Assembly (NCBI GenBank): GCA_964019165.1
Contig: OZ025273.1
Location: forward strand, 16,784,714 to 16,848,713
DNA length: 64,000 nucleotides
Source: Mastigias papua
Taxonomy: Eukaryota; Cnidaria; Scyphozoa; Rhizostomeae; Mastigiidae
Direction of reading: 5' to 3'
Made by a program: the position numbers and the translations under genes. Of this stretch, positions 32,427 through 44,538 are shown in pieces (positions within the stretch are counted from its first letter, which is position 1; every line of letters begins with the position of its first letter). The notes beneath the pieces are model-generated. The model was not told the origin of the DNA and did no database searches. It saw only the letters and a list, made by a program, of their open reading frames with translations.

Positions 32427-33514
32427 ACAGTTTTACACATAATATTTCGATCGGCACCCTCTATTTTTAATCATTGTAAGTAATCGGTTATACATGCTAC
32501 TTATTGTTTTATCTATGATACCTGTGTCATAATTAGAAATTGTGCGCAGAATTCTATGCTTAAATGCAAGTAAATCTTCATTTACTATCCTATTATCTAA
32601 GGCATCTTGCCTGAGCTTCCTTTTAACGTTATGAAAGATTCTCTATGGGGTTTAAATCTGGGGACCTTGCCGGAAGTTTACCAACCTCTGCCCCTATATT
32701 GTTTAGTGCTTCTTTTGCTTTCGCACTGTTTTGGCTTGGGTCATTGCCTGGAGGAAAAAGCAATTTATCCTTTCCTTTTGCAGCAGCCCGATCAATAAGT
32801 AGTTTATGCACACTTTTTTCGATAACTTCCAAAAAGTATTTTCCGTTCATTGTTGTATACTCCTCAACCAGTCCTGCTCCGCCCCCAAAAGAAATGCCTA
32901 CTACATAGCGACAAATATTTCCACTCCTGAGATCTTTTCTCCCTTTTGCTTTTAGCTCCAGACCTTCACCAGCCGTTCTCCACACCCTGGCGGCTGGTGC
33001 CAATGCATCCTCATAGGGATTTCGTTTGTGGACAAACGACACTGCTTCTAAGTACAGCAGAACATCCTCTGTCCAGACAGCTGGAGTCATATGTTTTACA
33101 GCCTTAACTGCATATGCAACCTGTTTCCTTTTTGTCACTGGCCGTGAGGATGCCTTTTCTCCTTGGCCGAACATACTTATACCCAGACTGGTTGAGAGGT
33201 CTACACAACGTCTTAGTACTGACATGATGGAGTTCACACTCCATTGCACTAGCCCCTACCATCAAGTTTGGATTTTGATCTCTCATACATTTAAACTTTC
33301 TGAGAAAGCGACCCTTCTCTCTTCTGTTGAGTATTGGAGGTCAACCAGTCCTTTTTTTAGGCAGTTTACACTCCATACCCAATGTAGAGATGTGCTCGAC
33401 GCTAGACTTCGAGATGTTACATAGAGTAGCAATCTGATGAAGTGACAACTTACCCTCTTGTCGCAATAAGGTAACGTAAGCGTTTTTGTAATCTGTTATC
33501 TTACCTTACTTCGC
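32427..33514 (-). pseudogene. Tc1/mariner-like transposase, copy 1 (dead)
   Basis: A helix-turn-helix region with stops (33290-33514; LSLHQIATLCNISKSSVEHI) is followed by the catalytic part (32629-33249) and, after a frameshift at the PDLNPIEN motif, the C-terminal tail to about 32427 (DKTISSMYNRLLTMIKNRG). Catalytic motifs: LYLEAVSFVHKRNPY, where the first acidic residue is E68 and not the expected D; GNDPSQNS; SPDLNPIEN. It has several frame breaks and an altered triad. The paralogue at 41370-42480 keeps LDAVSF. Confidence 0.8.
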
Positions 33515-34081
33515 CATGACACCTCACTCGTTAAGAACCCTTACAGTCAAATTTTGCTGCCAGGGGCAACAGATTATGAAAGCACTTTAGAAGCCACAAT
33601 GAACTGCATGATTACGAGGCTACCTCTTTGGTACTTTGCTGTGTGCACCACATTATTGAAACTCCCCTTGTTTTAGTGTCGTATAGAGTGTATACTCTTG
33701 TAGTTTGCTAAACACAACTTAAATTTGAACTACTATATGCAAACGTGCCTTTTATTTGCACTGTAAGGAGGCAAGGACCATAAATCCTACCCCATGACAT
33801 TGGTATGACATCTCGGGGTAGACCTATGGAAAAACTCTTCACACCATCACACTCAGTGCCCCCGAAAACCCCATGTTCCGACCGGATTGCAGCTCAGTAG
33901 TGTCTATAGTGAAAATTTGATAGCAGACAATAGTCGACAAATGTCCTTCGGACACTTACGGAAAACGGGAAAAAAACCATATTCCTCTGAACTTCCTTAA
34001 TTTTACACCTTACAGGCAACCCCCTCCCCCCAGGAACAATGTTGGCTGATGGAGGGGACACTTGATGCTATTGCACATTGT
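33515..34081. other. No recognisable feature
   Basis: Non-coding sequence between the Tc1-like pseudogene and the TTAA-flanked element. No terminal repeat or ORF that I can support. Confidence 0.5.
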
Positions 34082-34085
34082 TTAA

Positions 34086-35696
34086 AGGGGACGTTCGGGA
34101 AAAAACGTACATTTGATATGTTGTAGAGAATGTCGCAAAACCCCATGATCTGAAGTGTTTTTGCTCTTACTTGCGTACTTCCACTGATATTCCCAGTTGT
34201 TTCTCATCAAAATCCACCTCATGCTAGGCTGCCATCCTCACCTGTTCGCAAGACAGACGTTGTTGTTGCACTGACGTCATCACGTGCAGAAAGACTCTGA
34301 ATCACTACCTTTGACTACAAAAGTTGGGACTATTATACCCACTTCTGTGACCTAAAAGCGGTCCAGTGGTATTGCAAAGGCACAAATACATCAAAACAGA
34401 GCTGCAAATATATCTTTTATTATTCTGGAAGTTGCCTATGCTTCTAATAGCGACTTTCGGACAGTCAAGAAATTCCAGCTGTGAACCAATGCAGCATCCA
34501 CTTGTGTAAAATAATCGGCATACTCATAGAGGTCGTTGATGTCTCTGAATACTTGTTTTGCACATATTTCGACAACATAAAAATTTTTCCAGTCCATTAC
34601 TAAATCGCTCTGAAGACTTTCTTACCAAGAAGTTTGTCGTTCCGATCTGTTGCACATAAGCATTGCTGGAAAGTAAAACATCTCCGTGTACTTTTTAAAT
34701 AATGGTAAACCTTAGTCAATGACAGAAACTGCTTCTGAAGGGCGGCCGTTATAAAATATTCAGCATTTTATAAGCAGATAATCGAGTTTTAAATGCATAT
34801 GACCTTATAGACTTTCTTGGGTCTCTAAAAATCCGATGTTGACCTTTCTTACCTTTTTGAAAAACCGAATACTACTCCTAATAAACCACTTTAAAAAAAA
34901 ATCGTATACATGCTTTGTACAAAATGTCTTAGTAAAGTGACCCCTTATGGATCAATGTTTGGAGAAAATTCAAACATGTCATGTTGAAAATGTCTAACAA
35001 AAAGAACTATTACCTGTAAACGAATGATCAGAAATCTCAAATGTATCTTCATAGTCCAAACTTTTTCACTAGATTTGCGTTGACCGGCATTTCTTTCCAC
35101 ATATACACTAGTTACTGTTAGCAATTCCTTCTCGTTCAGTTTCACGAACATTGGCCCTCAAATCAATATCCCAATGTCCTGACTCGGTCCTCAAATCAGT
35201 ATCCCAGTGCTCAAGTTTCTTCCCAGTTTCCATGTAAAACAACGTCAAACGAACACTGTCAGGCACTTCTGTCTATTTTATTTCGCTACTTCAACACAGC
35301 ATTCTTCTGATGACCCCGTGCTATATTCAGCCATTTTGACTCATAAGCGACTTCCAGACTAATAAAAGATATATTTGCAGCTCTGTTTTGATGTATTTGT
35401 GCCTTTGCAATACCACTGGACCGCTTTTAGGTCACAGAAGTGGGTATAATAGTCCCAACTTTTGTAGTCAAAGGTAGTGATTCAGAGTCTTTCTGCACGT
35501 GATGACGTCAGTGCAACACCACCGTCTGTCTTGCGAAAAGGTGAGGATGGCGGCCTAGCACGAGGTGGATTTTGATGAGAAACAACTGGGAATATCAGCG
35601 GAAGTATGCAAGGAAGAGCAAAAACACATCAGATCATGGGGTTTTGTGACATTCTCTACAACATATCAACTTTTAGTTTTTTCCCGAACTTCCCCT
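34086..35696. mobile_element. TTAA-flanked, Kolobok-like non-autonomous element
   Basis: 1,611 bp with very long terminal inverted repeats of about 355 bp (34086-34440 and 35345-35696), starting AGGGGAMGTTCGGGAAAAAA. Both sides are flanked by TTAA (34082-34085, 35697-35700). TTAA duplication occurs in piggyBac and Kolobok; the AGGG start fits Kolobok better than the CCY of piggyBac. The middle has no supported ORF. It borders the broken RT of the split copia. Confidence 0.7.
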
Positions 35697-35756
35697 TTAA
35701 GGGGAGGAGGGGTATGAGAGATGAGCGCAGAGTAACACATTGCAAAGTGTCCCAGG

Positions 35757-38413
35757 ACTTTTGTCCACTATTGTAGCAACTGGAGCATAGATCTCATCAC
35801 AAGTAGAGCCTGCTTCATGCGAATACCCTTGTGCCACGAGTGGGGCTTTATATCTGTTTATACTGCCATCTGCTTTTCTGTTTACTTTAAAAACCCATTT
35901 GCATCCAATTATATTCTTGTCAGCTTGTGCATCTACTAGATCCCATGTTTTGGTTTGAATGAGGGAGTCATATTCATTTTCAATGGCCTCCTTCCACTGT
36001 AGGGCATTTGTACCATTCAAAGCTTCTTTAATATCTGTTGGCTCATTGCTATCCAAAGTTGCTATTGAACAATCTATATCCTCATTCTTCACCAGTTACC
36101 AGTGATTGTTCCGAATCTCTCTGGAGCAATCCTCTTTCTTGTGGATTTCCTAGTAGCAGCTTGGTTTTCAAATTCTTCATTGTGTGTTTCATGATCTTCT
36201 CCATTCTCGTATTCCATTTCATTTTTAGACTCTTCAGTAATTACAGTCGGCAAATCAAGAAAATGTTGTGAGTGTCTTGAGTTATCAGGGAGAAAATCAT
36301 TTTCCAAAAATTTGGCATCACGACTAACAAACATTTTGTCGTTTTCAACATCATAAAACTTAAAGCCTTTGCTTGTACTTGGGTAGCCTATAAATATGCA
36401 CTTGATTGATTTTCCCTCTACCTTGCTGCGTTTCTCTTTAGGAACATGCACAAATGCTCTACACCCAAAAACTTTCAAATTACTCACATCAGGCTTTTCC
36501 CCATGAAAACATTTGTATGGTGTTATGCCATCTAAAGCTGCTGTCGGACTTCTATTACATAGATATACAGCAGTGCTCAGAGCTTCTGCCCAAAATTTCA
36601 CTGGCATTTTAGCATGGTGTAACATAGCTCTAGTACTGTCTATAAGTGTACGGTTCATTCGCTCAGCTTTTCCGTTTTGTTCGGGGTTCATTGGAACAGT
36701 TAATTCCCTCTTTGTACCATGTTCAATACAGAACTGGTGAAACTCTAGTGATGTGTACTCACCCCTATTATCTGAGCGGAGGGTTTTTACTTTCCTTTCT
36801 GTTAGATTTTCCATCAACATTACAAAGTCTTTGAATTTTGCCAGTACATCACCTTTGCTCCTCATGAAGTATACAGTGGTATAGCTGGAAAAATCATCTA
36901 TGACCATCACGTAGTATCGTGATCCTCCCAATGAATCTATATTGACAACACCGACATCACTATGACTCAATTCCATTGCCTTCGCTGCTTTGTGTTGACT
37001 TTTCTTTGGGAATGCTTCATGATTCTGTTTCCCTTTAGCACATCCTTCACAAATTGAGGCTACTTTGTCTTTGGAGTTAAATTGCAATCCATTTACCATT
37101 GAGACTTCCTTTAAGCGCTTAAGATTGCTGTAACCTAGATGCCCATATCGAGCATGCCACAGCTGTACATTGCTACTTTCCCCTTCCATTGAATAAACAC
37201 AAGCTACATTATTTTCCTCAGTATTCAATATGTATAGCTTGCCATCTCTGTGTCCAATTGATAGCATCTTTCCATCAATCATTATTGTGCAGGCTATCTT
37301 GTTGAATTTAACTGCAACTCCTTTTTCTGTTACAGTGGACAATGATAACAGTTTCTTCTTTATATCAGGAACAAACAAGACCTCCTTCAGAACCAAACAT
37401 ATTTTCTTGGGACCATTATAGACATAAACCTTGACATCTCCTTTCCCATAGGCCAGTAAGATACTATTATCTGCAAGCTTTATGCTACAAGGGCTATGAA
37501 GGCTAACATACTTTACCATGCTACTTCTGTCATTAGACATATGTTGCGATGCCCCAGAATCTATCCACCATTCATTGCTTGTCCGTTGTCTATTACAGTT
37601 GTCAATGCAAATTCGTCGCTTTCAACTTCCGATTCAATTGTGTTAGCAGATTCATCCTTTTGTGTCAACTTTCGATCTGCCTTCTTTTTGTAACAATTTC
37701 GTGGAAAATACCCTTCCTTTTGGCAATAGAAACATTTTTTGCCTCTAGAATCCATGCTTTTACTTTCATTTCGTCGGGTGAATAATGCAATTTCAAGCTT
37801 AGGAGGTTTCATAGTCCCATCACTTCCGTTGTGAAGTTTCTCATACTCGTGTATTACTCTATCGCGCATGTATGACCATGTTACTCTATCTTCGGCTAAT
37901 GTTTCTAGTGCAGTTATTACATGATTGTATTCCTTGGTCAAACTGCTTATCAAAATTATAACCAGATCCTTCTCTGCTATGGGGTCTCCCACGGCTTCTA
38001 AATGATCAGACAAAGTTTGCAGGTAGTTTACATGTTCAAGCATACTAACCCCCTTTTCCAATCTTGCGGAATAAAGTTGACGTCGGTAGTATATCTTCTG
38101 AGAGAGTGACTTTTTCTCGAAAAACCTTTTCTAGATTTTCCCATGCCTCCTTAGCATTTGCTGCAGAACGAAAGTACATTTGACTATTCACAGCAACTGA
38201 TAAACAAAGTGTTGCCAATGCCAAATTTCATCTCCTCTGGAATTTCTTTTGCTCTACTACTGGAGCATCTTCATTCAATATTTCATCTCCAGTTACGATT
38301 TCCCATAAATCTTTTCCAATGAGAGCCATTTTCATTTGAAATTTCCACGCGTAGTAATTCTCACCTGTGAGTTTCTCAACTTTAAACCCACCATCCTCCA
38401 TCGACGTTGCCAT
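35757..38413 (-). pseudogene. Ty1/copia gag-protease-integrase and RT start (5' half of split element)
   Basis: From the 5' side: gag start (38228-38413, TGENYYAWKFQMKMAL); gag C-terminus (37561-38061) with a knuckle CFYCQKEGYFPRNC in which Y replaces the usual H; the 36089-37540 ORF with the pre-integrase motif (LWHARYGHLGYSNLKRL), CEGCAKGK, and integrase core D in SHSDVGVV, D in LRSDNRGEY, E in NGKAERMNRT; and the first RT motif (CKWVFKVNRKADGSINRYK, APVATI) at 35757-36092. Frame breaks occur at about 38100-38200, 37550 and 36090. RT ends abruptly after APVATI. The missing C-terminal part lies at 16960-17625. Confidence 0.88.
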
Positions 38414-38481
38414 TGTTCAACTTTTAAACGAATACGACAGAATACCACCACATGAGGATAAACTATTGACACACGTTATCT

Positions 38482-38493
38482 GGGCCCATAACC
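38482..38493 (-). other. Primer binding site of the split copia
   Basis: The minus strand reads GGTTATGGGCCC next to the LTR, complementary in style to an initiator-methionine tRNA fragment, as in the copia at 51625-51637. Confidence 0.6.
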
Positions 38494-38498
38494 TGTTA

Positions 38499-39052
38499 TG
38501 CCCAGTTTCCACTTAAACGAATTCGGTCGATTCGATCATGACCACAATAGGAAAGTATGTTAATGTGTCAAAAAAATCATACGAAAGGAAGTGACTCAAC
38601 TGTTGCTCACAGACTACTTCAACATAAATCCACTTGAAATATCTAGAGAGACTGGGAGAAATTTACGTGTTGTAACTGGAGTAGGGAATAGTTCCCAAAC
38701 GAATAATGTAAAACAACATTTTGTCAACAACTTGCATTTCTTTAATCAACAAGCGGTATTCTCCTTTTTCTTTCCTTTCTCTGTACAGCTGTCTTACCCG
38801 TACTCTTTTAGATTTCATAACTTGAAGATTTTGACCTCTTTCCCTTCTTTTTATTAAAAGTGCACTTATTATCCCCTTCCTGGTTAGGCCCATTTTACAA
38901 CTGCCTTTGGTTTTGTTTTGATAGAAAAGTTAAACCCTGTCTGATCGATTCGGTCGAATCGATCGATTCGTTTCAGTGGAAACTGCCAGCCCTCTCGACC
39001 GATTCGATCGAATCGATCGATTCAACTGCATTCGTTTAAGTGGAAACCCGGC
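38499..39052. mobile_element. MITE inserted in the 5' LTR of the split copia
   Basis: 554 bp with inverted ends (GCCCAGTTTCCACTTAAACGA left; inverse of TTCGTTTAAGTGGAAACCCGGC right), flanked by TTA (38496-38498 and 39053-39055). Palindromic stretches built from ATCGATTCG lie just inside (38521-38540, 38944-38968, 38998-39024). It interrupts the LTR after its first five bases. TTA flanks and the GCC end suggest a Harbinger-type MITE. Confidence 0.75.
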
Positions 39053-39055
39053 TTA

Positions 39056-39255
39056 AAGATTATAGAATTCGAGAACAACACCAATAAAAGATACGTGTAT
39101 GCAATCAAAATAACAGAATCAACAGACTAACTAAATGTCAACAAAACAAGTTTTCTTATCAAGCGTTAAAGTCATGTTATTGTCTCGAGTCTTCCAGCGG
39201 TAAATCATTGCATAATAATGTCAATAAGTGAGATGTAAATCAATGTTCTTTAACA
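39056..39255 (-). repeat. 5' LTR of the split Ty1/copia (main part)
   Basis: Together with TGTTA at 38494-38498 this makes a 205-bp LTR matching 16716-16918 with roughly nine differences. It ends TTTAACA and is followed by CTAGC. Confidence 0.9.
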
Positions 39256-41340
39256 CTAGCTTCCCCTCCCCCCGTACAATGTTGTGTTACTGTGATATAC
39301 GCTTGGCATCTCGTAGACTTCGATCGTTTTCACGCGTAGCAACATCTTATCTACAGAGTCCAACAGTGTGTTTGGGGGAGAGGGCTTTAAGTGACTTAAA
39401 CAGCTTGCTTAGTATCAGCACTATTTAAGTCAATGGCCTGCCTTTACTTCTCAGAGATGTGTGGTGTTCCAAGTAATTTTGGCAACAATTGTCTGAGGGG
39501 GGTAAATGTAACATTTGCTGTGTTCTTTGTAACTTTCCTGTATTCTAGGTAAAATTATGCCGCTGAATCTGAAAATGGCATCTACAGTTCAATTTGAGGA
39601 CTATATGAAGAGATCTGACGTCATAACTGCTGATAGGCTATACATGTACTCTAAAACTCTTCCTGCTATACTTTAATGTCAACAGAGTGCAATCTTTAAC
39701 TATCAAGTGCTATATATGTATAGTAGTGTATGTTTACATATATTTGGTACAACATACTGTAGTATTCGGGGAAGCTTTATCAGCTGCTAATCAGTTAGAA
39801 ACAATACCAAAATAAACGTTGGGAGGATATGAGCGAAATCTTAGTGCTAGTAGCAAGCTAATATGAAAGACCCTCAGTATGGGTGCCAAATGTGTGGTAA
39901 TGATAGAAGACTTCTTAGCTCAGGTGTAACATGCATTAGGTTGTCATGGTGTGTTACTCCATTCCTTAGTGAAAGACTGCCCAGTGCTATATTTGTGTGT
40001 AGGTCATGCTGCTAAAGTTCAGTGTACAGTTATCGTCACCCTACAGTTTCATTATTGGTTGCCTGGTAACTAATGGCCACGAATGACGTTTCACGTCTGA
40101 ATGCCTTAGGAGTTTATAACAAATGTCTGATTATAGAAAATAAGGAAATGGTTTGGTGCGTTTTTCATTTTCAATGCTACAGATTTGGATTTAGGAATAG
40201 TCTATAAATGTAAAGTAGATTCAATAACGTTCAAGGAGTATGGTGGAGGGTCTTCCACTTGGTTCTACGTATGAGATGTGCTATTTTGAAAGTGAATGTC
40301 TGCCGACAGGGCCAATGAGGTTGATATAGATAAAAGATCCGTAAATATCATATAGATTGGGTGGCATCATGTCAATTTTGCTAACAGTTAAAGTGGAGCG
40401 AATGCAAAGACGTAGCAAGCTGCCCAAAATGCTTCGCATCATTTATTCTGTAAAATAGCGACTATATTACCTTCAAGTCTCCCATTAAAAGCATGACATC
40501 TCTGGGGGGCTGGGGGCTTCAGCCCCCTTACTTTCTTCCAGCCAGCACTTTTTGAAGAGCACTTTTGCTTAGGCACTTTTACTCACTTTGTAGCCCCCCA
40601 AATGCTATTTGGTGCTGCTTTGCCTGATAGACAGTATAGCTGCCTTGTACAGACTTGGTATCTCGGACAGTTTCCAATGGTTACCAGTTTAGTGAACCCC
40701 TTACTTATGGACGATAGGTAGTGTATTGAATCCAAAAGACACCTCTATATAGTTGACATTTCACTGATGCTTTTGAGGACGCCCTGTTATGCACCTCCCC
40801 CTTGTGGATTGGATAGAAATACCGCATTGTGTGAGCTTGTGAACGGTTTCCACTCACAGTAAAAGGATAAGATATTCACTTCCTCTTTCCTCTAAAATCC
40901 TCCAGTAACCGTGCAACCGTGCACAAAACTCGACAATCCCAGTCGAGTGTGTGGACTAGACAGTGCAGAAATATTACCTAAGGTAGCCCTAACATCAGTG
41001 GACTATATTTGGCTTAAGATATCGCAGAGACGCACTCATACAGACAAAATATAATGAGATATATAACTGACAACCGTTGTGGCAACCGTTGGCTTCACCA
41101 TCATAGTCTAGTTTTAGTAGCATTGTAGTAGTAGTGAACGCTCAATGGTTCCTGTAATAAGTAAATAGTATGCCTGATGTAGTTTTCTTCCTACTATTTT
41201 CTTCGTAAGTAATCAAACACCATCTAAGGCTTTAGCACTAGCCTTCATCTTTCTTATTGTGCAAGGCAGAATACACATACACTGTAGAAATAGTAAAAGT
41301 AGAGGAGATTATACGCCATGGAGAGAGAGTTGAACTCATT
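39256..41340. other. Long non-coding stretch
   Basis: The first 60 bp (CTAGCTTCCCC...GGCATCTC) recur at 53527-53586. A GGGGGCTTCAGCCCCC hairpin lies near 40514. I find no gene, terminal repeat pair or array in the rest. Confidence 0.5.
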
Positions 41341-41369
41341 TAGATAGAATTTTTGTGTTCACATATAAA

Positions 41370-42480
41370 TTAATACTTCGTTCTATTTCCTCTAGTGTCT
41401 ACAATACATCTAAGTTGTTTAGGTATAGTGTCACTTGTTTTCTTAATAAGGTCTCCATTAATACAGAGTAGTGCATTTGATACCCTTTGCAAAAAAGAAT
41501 TGTATGGTTCATACGTTATTATTTTTCTCAGTGCTTTTTCCTGCAAAGCCCTTTTAAAATTACTGAACATGTTCTCGAAGGGATTCAGGTCTGGTGATTG
41601 TGGGGGTCTTCTTATTAAGGTAGCACCAATGTCGTTCAATGCTTCCCCTGCAACTTTACTGCCCTGACAAGGATCGTTGTCCATGACGAAGACTTTTGTA
41701 TTCGACTGCTTCGTGAAGACATGCGTGCATTACTAAAGGCTTGGAGTAACTGTCTTGCTACAAAGTTTGCAGAATACTCTCCAGTCAGTTTCTCGTGTGG
41801 TTCTGCCACAATTACTCCACCATGATATGCTATGGCAACCAGAAAGTGCACTCGTCTACCCCCCATCAGATCTTTTGACCCTGTTGTTGTATACTGGAGA
41901 CCCTCACTCCGCTTCCGCCAAATCTTCCCCCCTGCTTTTGACGCCTCACATAATGGATTGTATTTGTGCACGAATGAGACAGCATCTAGATAGAAGGCCA
42001 CTCTATCTCTCCAGAAATCATCGGTGAATTGACTCAGTGACTGTTTGGCGAATACTTTTCTCATGTATTTGTCCTTCTTGGATAGCAAGCCCTTCTTCCT
42101 TGGCTGTAGCGTTTTGTATCCAGCAGTATTTGAGAGGCGCACAAAAGATCTATAGCTTCCTCTCGTCATCCCACTTTCTACCATAACAGTTTATGACTGT
42201 AGGATTTTGTCCATCATCTCTGAGTTTTCAAAAAGTTCTCATGAACTGTGCTGCATCTCGATTCAATATAGTTCATGGTGTCCCTCTTTTTCCTACTTTA
42301 ACACCCTTCTTCTGTCCCATTCAGCTGGTCCCATTCCCTCTTTGCAGCAGTGATGTACCGAGGATACAGATATTTTTAAGCTCTTAGCAACTTCTCCGTA
42401 GCTCTTCCCTTCAGAGGTAACCTTCAGATATGCTAAAGCTCAGGTGTTTCAGCATAACTTTCTGTTGAACGTCATTGCTG
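41370..42480 (-). pseudogene. Tc1/mariner-like transposase, copy 2 (frameshifted)
   Basis: The 182-residue ORF (41636-42184) has the linker RPRKKGLL-like stretch LQPRKKGLLSKKDK and the first catalytic motif VAFYLDAVSFVHKYNPL. After a frameshift near 41650-41690 the second ORF (41370-41684) gives MDNDPCQGSK and RRPPQSPDLNPFEN with the second and third acidic residues, then the usual tail (SDTIPKQLRCIVDTRGNRTKY). Upstream, 42190-42480 encodes HTH-like sequence with several stops. Related to but diverged from copy 1. No terminal inverted repeats were found by eye. Confidence 0.8.
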
Positions 42481-42943
42481 TACTGCTGGTGATGTCAGGT
42501 AGAACCTACTTCTATACATGTAGCTACTCATATCGTATAGTAATACGTGTAATGGACCACTATTTTGATGTCCTCCTTATCACAACATCACTATTGACTA
42601 ACAGGTAACCATAGCCTTGTTCCCATCCTAGTACACTTACTCTTGTCCAATTTGAATGTTGGGCCACGAGTGTACATTCCTCTCAATAAAATGGTGAAAA
42701 ATAACGTAATTTCTATGTACTTCCTTATGTTACAGACACATATTACTTTCTGCAGGTAATGAAAGACTGTTAGAATACTACACCTTGTTCCCATGCAGCC
42801 CTGTAGCCATGGGGTGGCATGGGGTGGCAAATGCCACCCCTGTAAAAATGGAAATCAGCTTTTTGCCACCCCTGGGAATTGTTCAAAATCTTTCCTATTA
42901 TTGCCTTATAATTTAACTAAGGAAAGATATACCCAGATGTTAA

Positions 42944-44538
42944 AGCCTGGTTCGCACGGTGTTAATCTGTGGCTATTGTGCCTATCTGCACCTAAAGCCT
43001 GGTTCACATGGTGTCAATCTGTGGCTATCGTGTCTATCTGCACCTAAAACTTTGATGTTAGACACGATAGACACCGTGTGAACATGCGGTGTTAATAACA
43101 ACATGTCTCATAAAGTAAACAACTTGTCCAGTTGGATGGTGTCAATTTGCGCCTTTGCAGCGCTCAATATGGAAGAGGTTTGTCGAAAGTATGCTGCTGC
43201 ACCCCTTCTGCTGGTACTTTTATACTAAAGAAGAAGAGTGGTCCAGTGGGAGAAAATGCAGAGACAGCAGTGGGGTAAGTAGACATATCCGAGGAGAAAC
43301 CAGCGTGGGGATTTATGCAGTTCTTTGCTGTATATGAGGATATCCTTCAATGTTCAGTTCCCTTGCAGCGCATGTCCCAAACATTACTTTTATTATGCCT
43401 ATCGTTAAAGCCAGGGTCCGATTTATCGTAGAGTGCAGGATAATTGCGAACAGCTTCAGAAAGATTGTCACCGACTGTTGGGCAGGTTGCAGTCACCTCA
43501 TCCACTTCCACTGTCAACTAAATTTGTGATATTGGTATGTGTCATAGTGTGAAAACATTTTACATTCCTTAAAACAAAGAGACACAAAGGAAAGTTAAGC
43601 GCCAAGTAACTCCCCTTTGTCTAAATATCAAAACTTTTTCATATTTGGCCACGTTTAGACGCCTAGATTAAAGTGTGCCACATTGTCATTTTGTTAATGA
43701 CAAGGCATGTTCACATGGTGCCTATTGTGTCTAACATCAACGTTTTAGGTGCAGATAGACACGATAGCCGCAGATTGACACCGTGTGAACCAGGCTTAAA
43801 AATGATGTTAGACATGATAGACACCGTGTGAACATGCCGTGTCAATAGCAAAATGCCACTTTGGCACACTTTAATCCAGGCGTCTAAACTTGGCCAAATA
43901 TGAAAAAGGTTTGATATTTAGACACAGGGGTGTTACTTGGCGCCTAAAGTTTCCTTTGTGTCTCTTTTGTTTTAAGGAATGTAAACTATTGTCACAAACC
44001 AATATCACACATTTAGTTGAAAGTGAAAGTGGATGAGGTGACTGCAACCCGCCCAAGATTCGGTGGAAATCTTTCTGAAGCTGTGCGCAAGTATCCTGCG
44101 CTTTACGATAAATCGGACCCTGGCTTTAACGATAGGCATAATAAAAGTAATGTTTGGGACATGCGCTGCAAGGGAACTGAACATTGAAGGATATCCTCAT
44201 ATACAGCAAAGAACTGCATAAATCCCCACGCTGGTTTCTCCTTGGATATGTCTATTTACCCCACTGCTGTCTCTGCACTTTCTCCCACTGGACCACTCTT
44301 CTTCTTTACTATACACTTACCAGCAGAAGGGGTGCAGTGGCATACCTTCGACAAACCTCTTCCATATTGAGTGCTGCAAAGGCGCAGATTGACGCCGTCT
44401 AACTGGACACGTTGTGTACTTTACGAGACATTTTGTTATTAACACCACATGTTCACATGGTGTCTATCGTGTCTAACACCAAAGTTGTAGGTGCAGATAG
44501 GCACGATAGCCGCAGATTGACACCATGTGAGCCAGGCT
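42944..44538. mobile_element. Harbinger-type MITE forming a 1.6-kb inverted repeat
   Basis: The outer ends are AGCCTGGTTCGCA and the inverse GAGCCAGGCT, flanked by TAA (42941-42943, 44539-44541). Two copies of the same roughly 740-bp sequence stand tail to tail: 42996-43735 and 43800-44538, in opposite orientation and slightly diverged. A full terminal repeat also sits in the middle (to about 43798), and the left terminal repeat is partly doubled (42944 and 42996). No coding potential seen. Confidence 0.8.

Larger units (their letters stand above)
16716..39255 (-). mobile_element. Ty1/copia element split in two by later insertions
   Basis: Read on the minus strand, the 5' half (39255 to about 35757: LTR, gag, protease/integrase, start of RT) and the 3' half (about 17625 to 16716: RNase H, polypurine tract, LTR) are in the right order and orientation. 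The LTRs match closely over about 200 bp. The outer flanks are both CTAGC (16711-16715 and 39256-39260), the expected 5-bp duplication, which shows that they are the two ends of one insertion. The central RT (including the YVDD box) is missing, so the 18 kb between the halves came with a deletion. The right flank matches an apparent empty-site relative at 53520-53590. Confidence 0.85.

Noticed and set aside
40500..40530. GGGGGCTTCAGCCCCC as a terminator
   Set aside because: A short hairpin in non-coding eukaryotic DNA with no adjacent gene; no basis for a function.
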